From positions 1,364,001 through 1,428,000 of the forward strand of contig OZ271831.1 in assembly GCA_965601455.1 (NCBI GenBank): a stretch of DNA of 64,000 nucleotides, given 5' to 3'. The stretch comes from JANQEU01 sp965601455. Lineage in GTDB: Bacteria > Bacteroidota > Bacteroidia > Cytophagales > Cyclobacteriaceae. The notes beneath the pieces are model-generated. The model saw nothing but the letters and a program-made list of their open reading frames with translations. It did no database searches and was not told the origin of the DNA. Below, piece by piece: positions 1 through 6,490 of this stretch; within the stretch, counting starts at the first letter, position 1; every line of letters starts with the position of its first letter. The translations under genes were made by a program, and so were the position numbers.

Positions 1-337
1 TCCTGGCCATCCCCACCCCGGCTTTCTTATTCGGTAACTCTACAACAATACTTCGTAAGTCAAACTTGGATGGAACAGGTAGGGTGGAAAGAGACTTATG
101 CGATTCAATACTCAATTCTCTGATAGTCTCTGTACTGGAATCCGGATAATTGATAACTACAAGTATACTCAGCTGAAAATCTACCGGACACCTGAAGAGC
201 GACTCAATAGTCTCCATAAGGCGAGGTTCATTGTAAGCCGGAATGACAACTATGATATCGGAATCTTTGGGATATTGATTAGTCTCAAAAAGTTTGGGAG
301 CTCCGTACCTGGATAGATATCTGGATTCAGTATTCAA
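1..337 (-). CDS. Glycosyltransferase family 2-like protein (3' truncated by window edge)
   Basis: Reading the minus strand gives an open frame of about 112 residues that runs off the left edge. It contains DIIVVIPAYNEP near residue 32, the typical first beta-strand of a GT-A glycosyltransferase, then VVINYPDSSTETI and VELPNKKAGVGMAR. The DxD and acceptor parts lie outside the window, so donor and product cannot be told. No ATG lies before the first strand. The likely start is TTG at 337, overlapping the pdxH stop codon, or TTG at 361 inside pdxH; an in-frame stop just upstream excludes a longer form. The overlap suggests translational coupling to pdxH. The family is fairly sure, the start is not. 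Confidence 0.7.
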   Translation of the reverse strand, partial: MNTESRYLSRYGAPKLFETNQYPKDSDIIVVIPAYNEPRLMETIESLFRCPVDFQLSILVVINYPDSSTETIRELSIESHKSLSTLPVPSKFDLRSIVVELPNKKAGVGMAR

Positions 338-969
338 GGTGAAAGCCGTTGTACTGACCAATCATTGTCTTTTATCTCAAACAAAAGTCGGTCATGCAAC
401 CGGTTGGGTCTTCCTTGCCAGAATTCAAAGGAGGTAGGGATAATTCTAAATCCTCCCCAGAAATCCGGAAGTGGTACTTTTCCTTCTTTAAACTTTGCTT
501 TCATTTTCTCAAGTTGGGTTTCCAGAAGACTTCTGGAGGTAATGACCTTGCTTTGCTCGCTTACCCATGCACCAAGCTGGCTACCGAAAGGGCGTGTTAC
601 AAAGTAGTTAAGAGACTCTGTTTTACTAATTTTTTCAGCCTTCCCCGTTACCATTACTTGCCTTTCCAACGGATACCATGGAAATAGTACACTACAAGCG
701 TTATTTCTTTCAATGTGTGTTGCCTTCCTGCTTTCGTAGTTAGTAAAGAAGACCAACCCCTCATCGTCGAATTTCTTCATTAACACAGTTCTTTGAAAAG
801 GCATGTTTTTTTCATCAACGGTACTGAGCACCATGGCATTCGGCTCGAGAACCTCAGCTTCGACGGCTTCATCAAACCATTTTTTGAATAAGGTGAAAGG
901 TGATGAAGGAACTGAAGTTTCATCAAGTGTTGCTTTCGCGTATTCCTTTCGTAGTTGTGTAATATCCAT
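334..969 (-). CDS. pdxH: Pyridoxamine/pyridoxine 5'-phosphate oxidase
   Basis: FMN-dependent cytosolic oxidase that makes pyridoxal 5'-phosphate from pyridoxine or pyridoxamine phosphate, the last step of vitamin B6 synthesis and salvage. The 211-residue length is normal. Visible signatures are the N-terminal LRKEY segment, the FMN-binding strand PFQRTVLMKKFDDEGLVFFT with the following SRKA, the RPFGSQLGAWVSEQS segment (about 126-140), and the C-terminal FWQGRPNRLHDRL substrate and FMN signature (about 183-195). The ATG at 969 begins MDITQLRKEY, as in homologues. It is divergent from miaE, and a TAATTTTG -7-like box lies 36 nt upstream. The glycosyltransferase frame begins at its stop codon. 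Confidence 0.96.
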   Translation of the reverse strand: MDITQLRKEYAKATLDETSVPSSPFTLFKKWFDEAVEAEVLEPNAMVLSTVDEKNMPFQRTVLMKKFDDEGLVFFTNYESRKATHIERNNACSVLFPWYPLERQVMVTGKAEKISKTESLNYFVTRPFGSQLGAWVSEQSKVITSRSLLETQLEKMKAKFKEGKVPLPDFWGGFRIIPTSFEFWQGRPNRLHDRLLFEIKDNDWSVQRLSP

Positions 970-1004
970 AGTAATTGTAACACCGATTTTGCTTCAAAGA
1001 GTCA

Positions 1005-1012
1005 CAAAATTA
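1005..1012 (-). promoter_or_regulatory. Candidate -7 element for pdxH
   Basis: On the minus strand this reads TAATTTTG, an exact match to the Bacteroidota -7 consensus TAnnTTTG. It would start a transcript near 998 and give a leader of about 30 nt before pdxH. No TTG sits at the ideal 19-nt spacing upstream, so the call rests on the -7 box and its position. Confidence 0.4.
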
Positions 1013-1036
1013 TTTTATTTGTTGACAATAGAGTAG

Positions 1037-1627
1037 GTGGGTATGAAATACAGAATTGACCTTAAATGTGAGAGCAGTAAGGAGTGGATAGAGGCAGTAA
1101 TTGGTGATTTTGATTCTTTTCTTCAAGATCATGCCAATTGCGAACGAAAAGCAAGTGCAATGGCCATGAGTTTTGTAGCCAAATATCCCGATCGATTGGA
1201 TATTCTTCAGGAGCTAATAGATATTGGTATTGAGGAACTTGAGCATTTCAAAACCGTTTATCAGATCATGGAGGAGCGTGGTGTTGTCTTGCCTGCTCAA
1301 ATGACTGAGGATCTATACATAAAGGGGCTGATTGACTTTTGTCGATCGGGCCGAGAAGAGCGATTTATGGATCGTTTACTGCTTGCTTCATTGGTAGAAA
1401 CCCGGGGAGCTGAGCGTTTTCGCATGGTCTATGAAAACATAGACGAGCCACAACTGAAAGATTTCTATCATCAGCTTTGGGCTTCCGAGGCTCGTCATGG
1501 TGAAGTTTTTGTTCGAATGGCTTTGAACTATTTTGACGAAGATAGCGTCTATAGCAGGTTGGGGGCAATGACTGATTATGAAGCAGAAGTTCTATCAAAT
1601 TTGCCCATAAAGGCTGCCTTACATTAG
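1037..1627 (+). CDS. miaE: tRNA-(ms2)io6A hydroxylase (MiaE family)
   Basis: Ferritin-like diiron monooxygenase that hydroxylates the isopentenyl group of (methylthio-)isopentenyladenosine at tRNA position 37. The carboxylate and histidine pattern of the family is visible: E36 in NCERKAS, E67 and H70 in GIEELEHF, E121 in VETRGAERF, E151 and H154 in SEARHGEVF (numbering from the GTG at 1037). An ATG two codons later, at 1043, is an equally good start. The miaA gene that makes the substrate is also in this window, near 59.4 kb. The gene heads a run with the YqgE and DUF349 genes, the next ATG being 2 nt past its stop. Confidence 0.93.
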   Translation: MGMKYRIDLKCESSKEWIEAVIGDFDSFLQDHANCERKASAMAMSFVAKYPDRLDILQELIDIGIEELEHFKTVYQIMEERGVVLPAQMTEDLYIKGLIDFCRSGREERFMDRLLLASLVETRGAERFRMVYENIDEPQLKDFYHQLWASEARHGEVFVRMALNYFDEDSVYSRLGAMTDYEAEVLSNLPIKAALH

Positions 1628-1628
1628 C

Positions 1629-2207
1629 ATGGATTACTTTTCATCAGATAAATGGGTTGAACCGGAAAGAGGAGATTTATTAATTTCTGAACCGTATCTG
1701 CCAGATCCCAATTTCGAGAGAACTGTTGTGTTACTCTGTGAACACGATGAAAATGGAACATTTGGTTTTGTCCTAAACAAACGAACACAGTCGCAGTTCA
1801 AAGACGTCGTTGAAGATGTTAATCATTTTGATGCTGATCTTTTTGTTGGAGGTCCCGTCCAACAAAATAGCCTTCATTTTATTCATCGGCAACCCAACCA
1901 AATCGAAGGAAGTAAGGAAATTTTACCCGGTATGTATTGGGGAGGTGATTTCGATCAGTTGTTAAGTCTCATAGATACCCGACAATTACAGAAAGAAGAT
2001 TTTAGATTTTTTGTCGGGTATTCCGGATGGGACGAAGGCCAGTTAAAAGAAGAATTAGAAGCAAAATCGTGGATAATCCACAAACAGGCTTCTCCTGAGA
2101 TGATATTTGACCTGGATGCTGATCAACTTTGGAGTGAAGTTTTGAAGCTGATGGGAGGAAAATTTCGTGTAATTGCAAACTATCCACAAGACCCTAGATT
2201 AAACTAG
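1629..2207 (+). CDS. YqgE/AlgH family protein (DUF179)
   Basis: A 192-residue cytosolic protein of the widespread YqgE/AlgH family, whose biochemical role is unsettled. Diagnostic segments are GDLLISEPYLPDPNFERTVV (15-34), NGTFGFVLNK (about 42-51), LFVGGPVQ (about 72-79), and FRFFVGYSGWDEGQLKEEL (about 126-144). The gene lies 1-2 nt behind miaE and about 18 nt ahead of the DUF349 gene, so the three are probably co-transcribed. The AlgH name comes from an old link to alginate regulation in Pseudomonas and should not be read as function here. No signal peptide or membrane segment is seen. Confidence 0.93.
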   Translation: MDYFSSDKWVEPERGDLLISEPYLPDPNFERTVVLLCEHDENGTFGFVLNKRTQSQFKDVVEDVNHFDADLFVGGPVQQNSLHFIHRQPNQIEGSKEILPGMYWGGDFDQLLSLIDTRQLQKEDFRFFVGYSGWDEGQLKEELEAKSWIIHKQASPEMIFDLDADQLWSEVLKLMGGKFRVIANYPQDPRLN

Positions 2208-2225
2208 AAGGACGGTTTGATAGCT

Positions 2226-4292
2226 ATGAGTGATATGGAAAATGATAAGCAAAAATCCGACGTTCAGGAAATTGAAAAACCGGAAATGACGGAAAATGTT
2301 CAACAAGAGGTTGAATCAGAACAGAAGGTGGAAGATCAAACCGCATTAGACGTTGATGTGCAGGAACCAATTTCTGAGAAAGAGGAACCGGCGGTTAGCG
2401 GCCAGGTAACAAAGGAAGAACCTTCCGTAGAGGATCCCAATGGCAAGAAACAGTTCCAGGAAGATTCAGTTGAACCCGAGGGTAATGAAGATGAGGTGAT
2501 TTCTGTGACGGAAGCTACTCCGTCTACTGGGACGGAAGAAGATTCCAGTGATAACGAGGGGGAGGAACAGGAAGAGCAGGAGGAAATTATCGATTTCCAC
2601 AAGATGGACAAAAGCCAGATTGTGGCATTCGCCGTAGAACTCAAAGGTGAGACTGATATTCGTAAGATGGATCAGCGGTTAAAAGCTGTCAAAGAACGGT
2701 ATGATGAACTCTTTGGTGAGGACCGAAATCTTGCGTTGGAAAAATTTCTTGGGGTAGAAGGAAATGCTGAAGAAGATTTTGAATTCAAAGGAGACGGTCA
2801 GGATGATTTGTTCGAGGAGTGCTATCGTGAGTTAAGAACCAAGCGAAATCAGTTTTTCAAATCCCTTGAAAAAGAACGAGACGATAATCTAAAAACTAAA
2901 ACACAGATTCTGGAGGACATTCGGCAGCTGGTTGACGGAGAGGAAACGGATTCGAGTATATCCAAAATCCGTGAGTTACAGGATCAATGGAAGAAAACCG
3001 GTCCAGTACCTGGTGCACAAAACAAAACTCTCTGGGCCAATTATAATGCTTTGTTAGACCGCTTTTACGATGCGAGAAGCATCTACTTCGAACTTAAGGA
3101 CCTTGACAGAAAGAAAAACCTTAAGCTGAAGACGGAGCTATGTGATAAAGCTGAGGAACTCGATAAGTTGGATAAGATCCAGGATGCCGTTAGTCAGTTG
3201 AATGAGCTGCATGATGAGTTCAAACATATTGGACCAGTACCCAAGGATGATCAGGAGCCACTGTGGCAACGTTTCAAAACTGCTTCCGACAAGATATACG
3301 TAAAAAGACGTGGATTTGTAGATGAATTGAAAAAGGAGCTTCACTCAAATCTGGAGAAGAAAATAGCATTGGTCGAGGAGGTTAGACCATTTATCGAATT
3401 CAAATCTGAGAAGATCACGGATTGGAACGCTAAGACGAAAGAGGTTTTGGCTCTCCAGGATAAATGGAACGCCATTGGTGGAATGCCAAGGGACAAAGCC
3501 AAGGAAGTGAACAAATCATTCTGGTCAAGCTTCAAACAATACTTTGCAAATAAGAACGCCTTCTACAAGGAACTTGATTCTCATAAAGATGAAAATCTTG
3601 TACGAAAGATGGAGCTGGTTGAAAAGGCGGAATCCTTAAAAGAAAGCACAGATTGGAATAAAACATCGGAGGAACTTAAGAAAATCCAAGCGCAATGGAG
3701 AGAGATTGGACCCGTTCCTGACGAAAGTAAAAAAGAGGTTTTCAAGCGATTCAAGGACGCCTGTGACCAGTTCTTCAGTAAGAAAAGAGCTGAAGTTGGC
3801 AACCAGCATAAGGAATTTGAGGAGAACTATAAGAAAAAGTCTTCCTTGTGCGACAATATGAGTCAGATGCTTTCGGCGGATACTGTGGATCTTGAAAAGA
3901 TTTATGAAAAGCTTGATGAGTACATGCAAATTGGTTTTGTTCCCAGAAAGGTTCTGAAGAAAATGCATAAACAATTCGATGATTTTGTCGATAGCGTGAT
4001 GACCTCTGATCTTTTGACAGATGATGATAAGAATGACTTTCAAACCAACCTGCAATTAGCCAAGGCGGCTGCAAGTGGAAGGGGAGATAATCGAGGTAAT
4101 AGGAAGGAAGGTGCATTGAAAAGAAAGATCACAAACCTGGAAAACGACATCAATACCTACAAGACCAATATTGACTTCTTTGCCGCCTCAAAGAATGCAG
4201 ACAAGTTAAAGCTGGAATTTGAGGAAAAGATTAATCAGTCTATCAAGGAACTAGATACACTCAAGAAGCAGTTACGAGAGCTTCGTTCCTAA
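2226..4292 (+). CDS. Large DUF349 repeat protein with acidic N-terminal tail
   Basis: About 688 residues. The first 130 or so are very rich in Glu, Asp, Pro and Ser and look disordered. The rest is an array of helical DUF349 repeats, each ending in a version of W..IGPVP: WKKTGPVPG, FKHIGPVPK, WNAIGGMPR, WREIGPVPD and MQIGFVPRK. The C-terminus is a charged coiled coil. DUF349 proteins are common in Bacteroidota; their role is not established, though nucleic-acid or ribosome association has been suggested. A TTG at 2217 would add three residues; the ATG at 2226 (MSDMEND) is preferred. There is no signal peptide. The tRNA-Thr promoter begins 20 nt after the stop. Confidence 0.9.
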   Translation: MSDMENDKQKSDVQEIEKPEMTENVQQEVESEQKVEDQTALDVDVQEPISEKEEPAVSGQVTKEEPSVEDPNGKKQFQEDSVEPEGNEDEVISVTEATPSTGTEEDSSDNEGEEQEEQEEIIDFHKMDKSQIVAFAVELKGETDIRKMDQRLKAVKERYDELFGEDRNLALEKFLGVEGNAEEDFEFKGDGQDDLFEECYRELRTKRNQFFKSLEKERDDNLKTKTQILEDIRQLVDGEETDSSISKIRELQDQWKKTGPVPGAQNKTLWANYNALLDRFYDARSIYFELKDLDRKKNLKLKTELCDKAEELDKLDKIQDAVSQLNELHDEFKHIGPVPKDDQEPLWQRFKTASDKIYVKRRGFVDELKKELHSNLEKKIALVEEVRPFIEFKSEKITDWNAKTKEVLALQDKWNAIGGMPRDKAKEVNKSFWSSFKQYFANKNAFYKELDSHKDENLVRKMELVEKAESLKESTDWNKTSEELKKIQAQWREIGPVPDESKKEVFKRFKDACDQFFSKKRAEVGNQHKEFEENYKKKSSLCDNMSQMLSADTVDLEKIYEKLDEYMQIGFVPRKVLKKMHKQFDDFVDSVMTSDLLTDDDKNDFQTNLQLAKAAASGRGDNRGNRKEGALKRKITNLENDINTYKTNIDFFAASKNADKLKLEFEEKINQSIKELDTLKKQLRELRS

Positions 4293-4311
4293 TAAAAAAG
4301 GCACCTCTTTT

Positions 4312-4342
4312 TTTGCAATCTAGATCCGTACTTTTAGATTTG
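4312..4342 (+). promoter_or_regulatory. Promoter of the tRNA-Thr locus
   Basis: TTTG at 4312-4315, a 19-nt spacer, then TAGATTTG at 4335-4342: an exact match to the Bacteroidota -33/-7 promoter (TTTG-N19-TAnnTTTG). Transcription should begin near 4348-4350, about 15 nt before the degenerate tRNA-like sequence and 100 nt before the intact tRNA-Thr. Confidence 0.75.
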
Positions 4343-4363
4343 CAGTCGCTTTAAAAAAGCAGA

Positions 4364-4435
4364 CCCTCCATAGCTCAGTTGCGGTTCGACGTTTCGACCA
4401 GAGCAACGGACTTGTGGGTTTACTCCCTGTGGAGT
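4364..4435 (+). pseudogene. Degenerate tRNA-Thr-like sequence
   Basis: Seventeen bases (4365-4381, CCTCCATAGCTCAGTTG) are identical to bases 2-18 of the intact tRNA-Thr at 4450. After an extra 16 nt that can fold as its own hairpin (GGTTCGA paired with TCGACC), the match resumes with CCAGAGCA and ACTTGT, the D-stem 3' side and anticodon-loop start. The anticodon stem, T arm and 3' acceptor are then lost. The end, CTGTGGAG at 4428-4435, can pair with CTCCATAG at 4367-4374, so a partly folded RNA remains possible. It sits where a tRNA would be expected behind the promoter. Probably a decayed duplicate; a structured leader RNA is the alternative. Confidence 0.6.
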
Positions 4436-4449
4436 TTAAAATAAATATT

Positions 4450-4523
4450 GCCTCCATAGCTCAGTTGGCCAGAGCAGCGCACTTGTAATGCGCGGGTCGT
4501 TGGTTCGAATCCGACTGGGGGCT
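4450..4523 (+). tRNA. tRNA-Thr (anticodon UGU)
   Basis: A complete 74-nt cloverleaf. The acceptor GCCTCCA pairs with TGGGGGC. The D stem is GCTC/GAGC, the anticodon stem GCGCA/TGCGC around the loop CTTGTAA (anticodon TGT, reading ACA), and the T arm GTTGG-TTCGAAT-CCGAC, with discriminator base T at 4523. CCA is not encoded. A strong intrinsic terminator follows within 6 nt. The last 16 nt are copied twice downstream in the 165-bp repeats. Confidence 0.95.
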
Positions 4524-4528
4524 CAGAT

Positions 4529-4559
4529 AACCCTGTCATTTATAATGGCAGGGTTTTTT
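4529..4559 (+). terminator. Intrinsic terminator of tRNA-Thr
   Basis: An 11-bp stem, AACCCTGTCAT paired with ATGGCAGGGTT (one G-T pair), a 5-nt loop, and six T at 4554-4559. It starts 6 nt after the tRNA. Confidence 0.9.
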
Positions 4560-4693
4560 ATTTATGATCTGGATGAGAACCAACTACACAGGAAACAATT
4601 GGTTCGAAATCGACCCCGATTGGTCGGGGAAGATTCACGAGGGGTTGTGCGGCATGCCTGGCGGGTATGAGTAATCCGACTGGGGGCTCAGAT

Positions 4694-4724
4694 AACCCTG
4701 TCATTTATAATGGCAGGGTTTTTT
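4694..4724 (+). terminator. Second copy of the tRNA terminator hairpin
   Basis: Identical to the 4529-4559 hairpin, displaced by 165 bp within repeat copy 2. It would only act on read-through past the first terminator. Confidence 0.7.
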
Positions 4725-4858
4725 ATTTATGATCTGGATGAGAACCAACGACACAGGAAACAATTGGTTCGAAATCGACCCCGATTGGTCGGGGAAGATT
4801 CACGAGGGGTTGTGCGGCATGCCTGGCGGGTATGAGTAATCCGACTGGGGGCTCAGAT

Positions 4859-4889
4859 AACCCTGTCATTTATAATGGCAGGGTTTTTT
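4859..4889 (+). terminator. Third copy of the tRNA terminator hairpin
   Basis: Identical to the 4529-4559 hairpin, displaced by 330 bp within repeat copy 3. Confidence 0.7.
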
Positions 4890-5007
4890 ATTTATGATCT
4901 GGATGAGAACCAACGACACAGGAAACAATTGGTTCGAAATCGACCCCGATTGGTCGGGGAGATGATTTATGAGGGGATGCGCGTATGTTTCAAGGTTCAG
5001 AGTCCAT

Positions 5008-5397
5008 TTATATATTCAAGGCACTCTTACGTTCTTCCATGGCCTGCTTCAACAACTCCTTGATTTCAGTTCGGTTGGCATCTTCAATCGAATGGATTTT
5101 GATATGTCTCAGGCTCTTTCCCGTACCTTCTAATAATCCATCTTCATCTAGTATCGAAGCTCCTTTATAGAATCCAAGGTTAACCCATTTCTTATGTGGA
5201 AGAATGTAAGTGTACCCCTCACTCATTTTCTTTGGACCAACTCCAAAAGTTGATGCACGGTCTCCAAGCCTAACTACCTCACAGGCTTTTGGATCTAGTT
5301 CTAGAATAATCTCACGTAATCGAATGGCGATAGGCTGTAGCTCTTTTTCAGTTATTTCCAGTAAGTCCTCGAATGATCCAAATTTTGTGTCCGACAT
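5008..5397 (-). CDS. DUF1801 (YdhG-like) domain protein
   Basis: A 129-residue cytosolic protein. DUF1801-type features are the central KKMSEGYTYILPHKKWVNLG and GFYKGASILDEDGLLEGTGK, followed by RHIKIHSIEDANRTEIKELL. This beta-rich family resembles YdhG; its function is unknown. The gene stands alone: the tRNA repeat region lies beyond its 3' end and 150 bp without a gene lies upstream. That gap contains a 7-bp inverted repeat, AAATTGA/TCAATTT near 5450-5472, too weak to call a terminator. Confidence 0.75.
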   Translation of the reverse strand: MSDTKFGSFEDLLEITEKELQPIAIRLREIILELDPKACEVVRLGDRASTFGVGPKKMSEGYTYILPHKKWVNLGFYKGASILDEDGLLEGTGKSLRHIKIHSIEDANRTEIKELLKQAMEERKSALNI

Positions 5398-5548
5398 GAA
5401 ATTGATATTTATCTGATTAAAATGGTTTTTCAGTAACTGGTAGTGTGAAATTGATCTTTTTTCAATTTACTGAACACATCTGAAGTCTCATTTCTATTAA
5501 TGATCTTTTAAGAAATTTCTTTTCCTCGTTTCTAGATTCACTATTAAC

Positions 5549-6076
5549 TCAATTTAGCTTACGAATCAATATGGATGAGGATAGCCTATCGGTTCCGACA
5601 TTCAAAATTGGACCTTCACCAATTCTTTTGAATTTATATTTCTCATAAAATCGTTTAGCCCGATGATTACGATCTGACACACATAACCAAATCCAGTCCT
5701 GACCATGGTCTCTTACTATCTCGAATGATCTTTCAATTAAATTCTTGCCAAGACCTGATCCGAATTCGGATTCAAGTAAGTAGAGTTGTTTAAGTTCCGA
5801 GGACTTCAGAGTCGGTCTCAGCGGACATGCGTGGTGGTGAATGACGAGAACCCCTACAGCCTTACCAGTTTTTCGAGCGAAATAGATGTTGTAGTCCGGG
5901 TTGGAAAGTACTTCCCTCTGTCGTTTCAGGGTATAGTTTTCGGTACAATACGATTCAATATTTTCCCGTGAGTGCACACCACTGTATGCATGTACAAAAC
6001 TGGTTTTTAAAAACTCGGCTAAGTGCTCCGCCGAACTCAACTCTACACTTTCCAGGGAGAATTTGACTGAGGACAA
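5549..6076 (-). CDS. GNAT family N-acetyltransferase
   Basis: A 175-residue acetyl-CoA-dependent acetyltransferase. The fold is visible as a strand AVGVLVIHHHA, then LKQLYLLESEFGSGLGKNLI, where ESEFGSGLG is the pyrophosphate-binding loop (pattern Q/RxxGxG/A). It ends with the paired WIWLCVSDRNHRAKRFYEKYKF that closes the acetyl-CoA site. The acceptor cannot be told from sequence. It lies 12 nt downstream of the small secreted protein gene on the same strand and may share its transcript. Confidence 0.88.
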   Translation of the reverse strand: MSSVKFSLESVELSSAEHLAEFLKTSFVHAYSGVHSRENIESYCTENYTLKRQREVLSNPDYNIYFARKTGKAVGVLVIHHHACPLRPTLKSSELKQLYLLESEFGSGLGKNLIERSFEIVRDHGQDWIWLCVSDRNHRAKRFYEKYKFKRIGEGPILNVGTDRLSSSILIRKLN

Positions 6077-6088
6077 GTTTACTATTAT

Positions 6089-6445
6089 CTATTCTATTAC
6101 CACATTGACTTTATTAGTCCGACCTTCTTGAAGTGCTTCCGTTGCCACTCCTTCTCCATCGTTATTCATGTCTCCTTTACGAGCATCAATGTAATAAATG
6201 ATGGGCTCGAGTTTTTTGAATTTCACTTTCCCCTTTTCATCAGTCGTAGCGAGCATCACTGGTTCACCTGAACCAAGATAGTCGTCCTTTGATGTAAATA
6301 TGCTTACAGTAGCTCCCTCAACATAATTACCCAGACCATCGATCACGGTGATTTCAAGATTTGTGGGTAGCAGCGCTTTTTCAGTGGATGCTTCAATTGC
6401 AAATATTATTGTAAGTAAAGTCAATGATAGAATTGCCTTTTTCAT
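6089..6445 (-). CDS. Small secreted protein with a carboxypeptidase-regulatory/CnaB-like beta-sandwich
   Basis: Starting at the ATG at 6445, the protein has 118 residues with a signal peptide (MKKAILSLTLLTIIFAIEAS). A single beta-sandwich follows: NLEITVIDGLGNYVEGATVSI, a TTDEKGKVKFKKL turn and a final VNVVIE strand. This is the pattern of transthyretin-like domains (carboxypeptidase regulatory or CnaB-like). A longer frame back to 6490 needs a TTG and would add an implausible basic stretch before the signal peptide. It follows the giant T9SS substrate gene by 45 nt, so an envelope role is likely. Specific function unknown. Confidence 0.72.
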   Translation of the reverse strand: MKKAILSLTLLTIIFAIEASTEKALLPTNLEITVIDGLGNYVEGATVSIFTSKDDYLGSGEPVMLATTDEKGKVKFKKLEPIIYYIDARKGDMNNDGEGVATEALQEGRTNKVNVVIE

Positions 6446-6490
6446 AGTGTTGATTTTAACTCCAATTTTCTTGTACAAACTCCGAGCCAA

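Larger units (their letters stand above)
4508..4984 (+). repeat. 165-bp tandem repeat (nearly three copies) carrying the tRNA-Thr 3' end and a terminator
   Basis: Copies start at 4508, 4673 and 4838, an exact 165-bp period. Copies 1 and 2 differ by one base seen by eye (C-T-A versus C-G-A in the CCAAC.ACA region). Copy 3 is the same until about 4960, then becomes degenerate. Each unit begins with AATCCGACTGGGGGCT, the last 16 nt of tRNA-Thr. It continues with the tRNA terminator hairpin, a T-arm-like GGTTCGAAATCGACC, and a perfect CCCCGA-TTGG-TCGGGG hairpin. The open frame running through the repeat has no recognisable domain and is not called as a gene. Tandem duplication or serial insertion at the tRNA 3' end could both give this pattern. 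Confidence 0.92.

Noticed and set aside
3636..4116. Long antisense frames of 113-139 codons inside the DUF349 gene
   Set aside because: They lie opposite a clearly conserved repeat protein with low-complexity codons and show no domain of their own.
4290..4315. A-rich then T-rich stretch after the DUF349 gene as an intrinsic terminator
   Set aside because: The possible A/T stem leaves a loop of only two or three bases with just two G-C pairs, and the T run is better explained as part of the TTTG -33 element of the tRNA promoter.
4508..4984. The tandem 165-bp repeat as a CRISPR array or as a coding gene
   Set aside because: Units are contiguous with no unique spacers and are far too long for CRISPR. 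The open frame through the repeat (GFFIYDLDENQ...) faintly recalls the start of GIY-YIG nucleases often found behind tRNA genes, but no catalytic motif follows and the frame only exists because of the repeat.
5440..5475. Inverted repeat AAATTGA/TCAATTT as a terminator
   Set aside because: A seven-base stem that is nearly all A/T pairs would be too weak, and the T run lies in the loop rather than after the stem.
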